Source of the DNA: Thioalkalivibrio sp.
Lineage (GTDB): Bacteria; Pseudomonadota; Gammaproteobacteria; Ectothiorhodospirales; Ectothiorhodospiraceae
Assembly (NCBI GenBank): GCA_007120155.1
Contig: SKOF01000150.1
Span: 1-14,008, forward strand
Direction: 5' to 3'
DNA length: 14,008 nt
Below are positions 12,884 through 14,008 of the stretch, piece after piece. How positions within the stretch are numbered: the stretch's first letter is position 1; each line of letters starts with the position of its first letter. Under the pieces are notes generated by a model. It was not told where the DNA came from and searched no databases. It saw only the letters and a list, made by a program, of their open reading frames with translations. The position numbers and the translations under genes were made by a program.

Positions 12884-13003
12884 ATGGCTTCCGTCGGATT
12901 TCTCGGCTTGCTCGTGACCGCGGCCACCGTGCTGACCACACTCGCGATGTTCGTCCTGCTCGGGCTGCTGGTGCGGGATTGGGTGAAGGGCACCTTGTGG
13001 TGA
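12884..13003 (+). CDS. 39-residue single-span membrane protein, candidate small subunit of the symporter
   Basis: A short gene reading MASVGFLGLLVTAATVLTTL and ending VRDWVKGTLW. Residues 4-29 form one strong hydrophobic helix with a charged, Trp-containing C-terminus. GAGAGGAG lies nine bases before the ATG, a better ribosome site than that of the symporter. It starts 15 bases after the symporter stop. Small single-span partners are known for other Na+ transporters (MetS with MetP in Corynebacterium, and small partner proteins of some SSF members), which makes a subunit role plausible. I recognise no named family. Confidence 0.7.
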   Translation: MASVGFLGLLVTAATVLTTLAMFVLLGLLVRDWVKGTLW

Positions 13004-13093
13004 GATTTCGTCGCCGGGCGTCAGCGGGCGGAAACCCCTCCGGTCAACGACGGTGCAGCCATCCGGTTTGCGGACATCGGATGTGTCCTTCCC

Positions 13094-13164
13094 CTGTAGG
13101 GGCCCGGTCCTCCGGGTGATCCCGCCGGGGCCGGCCGATCGCCCGGAGGACCGGGCTCCTACAG
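13094..13164. repeat. Inverted repeat of CTGTAGGAGCCCGG-type palindromes
   Basis: Arms 13094-13121 and 13137-13164 are reverse complements at 26 of 28 positions. Each arm also folds on itself (CCCGGTCCTCCGGG-like core). CTGTAGGAGC-type sequences are, from memory, abundant REP-like elements in Pseudomonas, Xanthomonas and relatives. It lies between the convergent 39-residue protein gene (+) and the hydrolase-like gene (-), so it may also serve as a transcript end. The rest of the 255-base gap (13004-13258) shows nothing I can name. Confidence 0.88.
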
Positions 13165-13258
13165 GAGCAGATCGAAACGCCTTTGACGTCGATGCAGTAT
13201 CGGCCCTAATGCACATAAGACCGGCCGACTCAATCTGAACCCTGAATCCTCCCCCGGC

Positions 13259-14008
13259 CTAATCCCAGTCCATCACATCCAGCACCAGCTGCACGTCCTC
13301 CAGGTATCTGCGGGCCGGGCGCGGCAGTTCGATCACGTAGCGCGCGCGTACCCCGTCCGGCGGGGTTTCCTCCGCCGGGTCACGCATGATGGTGTCGGTA
13401 TTCTGCCAGCGATAGGTGAAGGGCTTGTCCGCCGTCTCGTCTCCCAGCGCCAGCTCCAGTCGATCGTCCAGGAAGTGATCGCCCTCGAAGCGGGAATTGC
13501 TGAACCGCCGCTCGCGTTCGTAATGGGGCTTGATCGCCAGGTCCACCACCCAGCGTGAGTAGGCGTCCCCCGAGGCGGCGCGGTGCTCGCGCCGGTGGTC
13601 CCTGTACGCGAACAGGTAGCCGGTGTAGAGGACACGGTCCCGGCTGCCTTCGGGCTCGTAGTGATCGCCCGCCGCTGAGAGGGGCATCTGTTCGGCGGTG
13701 AACTCGCGCTCGTTGCGCATGTCCAGGTATCCGGCGATGCCCCGGATGGCGATGCCCACCTCGATGGTCAGGTAGCGCAGCACATCGCGCCGATCGGTGC
13801 CGGGCAGGCGGCCGGACACATGACCGAAACGCAGCCGCGCCTGGAAGGACGCGTTGCCGAACAGGAAGCGGCGCAGGTTCTGATAGCCTTCCTCGCTGTT
13901 GACGATGCCGAGCGGGCCGGAATGGGCGCGATGCACGTAGGCCCGGGGCCCGCTGTAGACATAGGCGTTCTCGGTGAGCACCAGGCCGTCGCTCTTGGCG
14001 CCCACCGC
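13259..14008 (-). CDS. C-terminal part of an alpha/beta-hydrolase (lipase-like) protein, partial
   Basis: The frame is open to the window edge; about 250 C-terminal residues are visible and the N-terminus lies beyond 14008. The visible start GAKSDGLV followed by HRAHSGPLGIVNSEEG resembles the end of a lipase-type alpha/beta-hydrolase: Asp in SDGLV and His in HRAHSG would be the last two triad members, with the nucleophile Ser upstream outside the window. About 190 further residues follow with alternating hydrophobic pattern and many charged residues, probably a beta-rich accessory domain ending LVLDVMDWD. The triad assignment is inference from pattern. Confidence is high for a gene, moderate for the family. 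Confidence 0.7.
   Translation of the reverse strand, partial: AVGAKSDGLVLTENAYVYSGPRAYVHRAHSGPLGIVNSEEGYQNLRRFLFGNASFQARLRFGHVSGRLPGTDRRDVLRYLTIEVGIAIRGIAGYLDMRNEREFTAEQMPLSAAGDHYEPEGSRDRVLYTGYLFAYRDHRREHRAASGDAYSRWVVDLAIKPHYERERRFSNSRFEGDHFLDDRLELALGDETADKPFTYRWQNTDTIMRDPAEETPPDGVRARYVIELPRPARRYLEDVQLVLDVMDWD

Noticed and set aside
13232..13250. A further heptad element (CTGAACC CTGAATC)
   Set aside because: Only two units; this could be chance.

Overview
The window reads as a GC-rich gammaproteobacterial chromosome. The style of the genes (NADPH-type glutathione reductase, stand-alone ubiA, comF divergent from a bio operon) and the many palindromic intergenic repeats suggest the Chromatiales, for example a Thioalkalivibrio/Ectothiorhodospiraceae-type bacterium; this assignment is inference from recall, not a search. 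Almost all genes are ordinary housekeeping or small accessory genes. There is no phage, transposase, CRISPR array, rRNA or tRNA that I can support.

Layout. Positions 1-36 are the last codons of an unknown + strand gene. aroE (154-975) and a YiaD-like OmpA lipoprotein (1142-1798) follow on +, then a macro-domain protein (2007-2543). On the - strand lie a gamma-carbonic anhydrase-like hexapeptide protein (2805-3332) and, upstream of it in the same operon, glutathione reductase gor (3375-4721). ubiA (4790-5659, +) is divergent from gor and convergent with comF (5775-6518, -). comF is divergent from an apparent operon made of a small membrane protein (6578), bioB, a non-canonical methyltransferase and bioF (to 9975). 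A PaiB-like FMN protein (9995-10618, -) converges on bioF. A second operon holds a secreted/anchored Fn3-like protein (10876), a possible 20-codon ORF, a sodium:solute symporter (11429-12868) and a 39-residue single-span membrane protein (12884-13003). The window ends in the C-terminal part of an alpha/beta-hydrolase-like protein on - (13259 to the edge).

The most unusual signal lies between the genes. At least six spacers carry sequence with a strict 7-bp period, although the 7-mer differs from place to place: caagtct-type at 22-60/115-153 and 3333-3374, attcaag/ttgaacg at 1000-1122, cacccct at 1811-1924, gaagtgt/cacttcc at 5653-5757, and xxxxgaa at 7994-8024. In four of them the heptads occur as two facing (inverted) blocks, from imperfect (1000-1122, 1811-1924) to 30/31 (5654-5757) and 39/39 matches (22-153). 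Several begin inside the stop region of the gene before them, one fills a 42-nt spacer with exactly six heptads and supplies the next gene's Shine-Dalgarno, and one ends directly at the aroE ATG. Other spacers carry more conventional palindromic repeats (66-100, 2671-2758, 13094-13164).

Together the genes cover shikimate, ubiquinone and biotin synthesis, thiol redox balance and envelope functions; no single pathway unites the window. The best candidates for something undescribed are the heptad-phased spacer elements, the methyltransferase embedded between bioB and bioF, and the Fn3/symporter/39-aa protein cassette.
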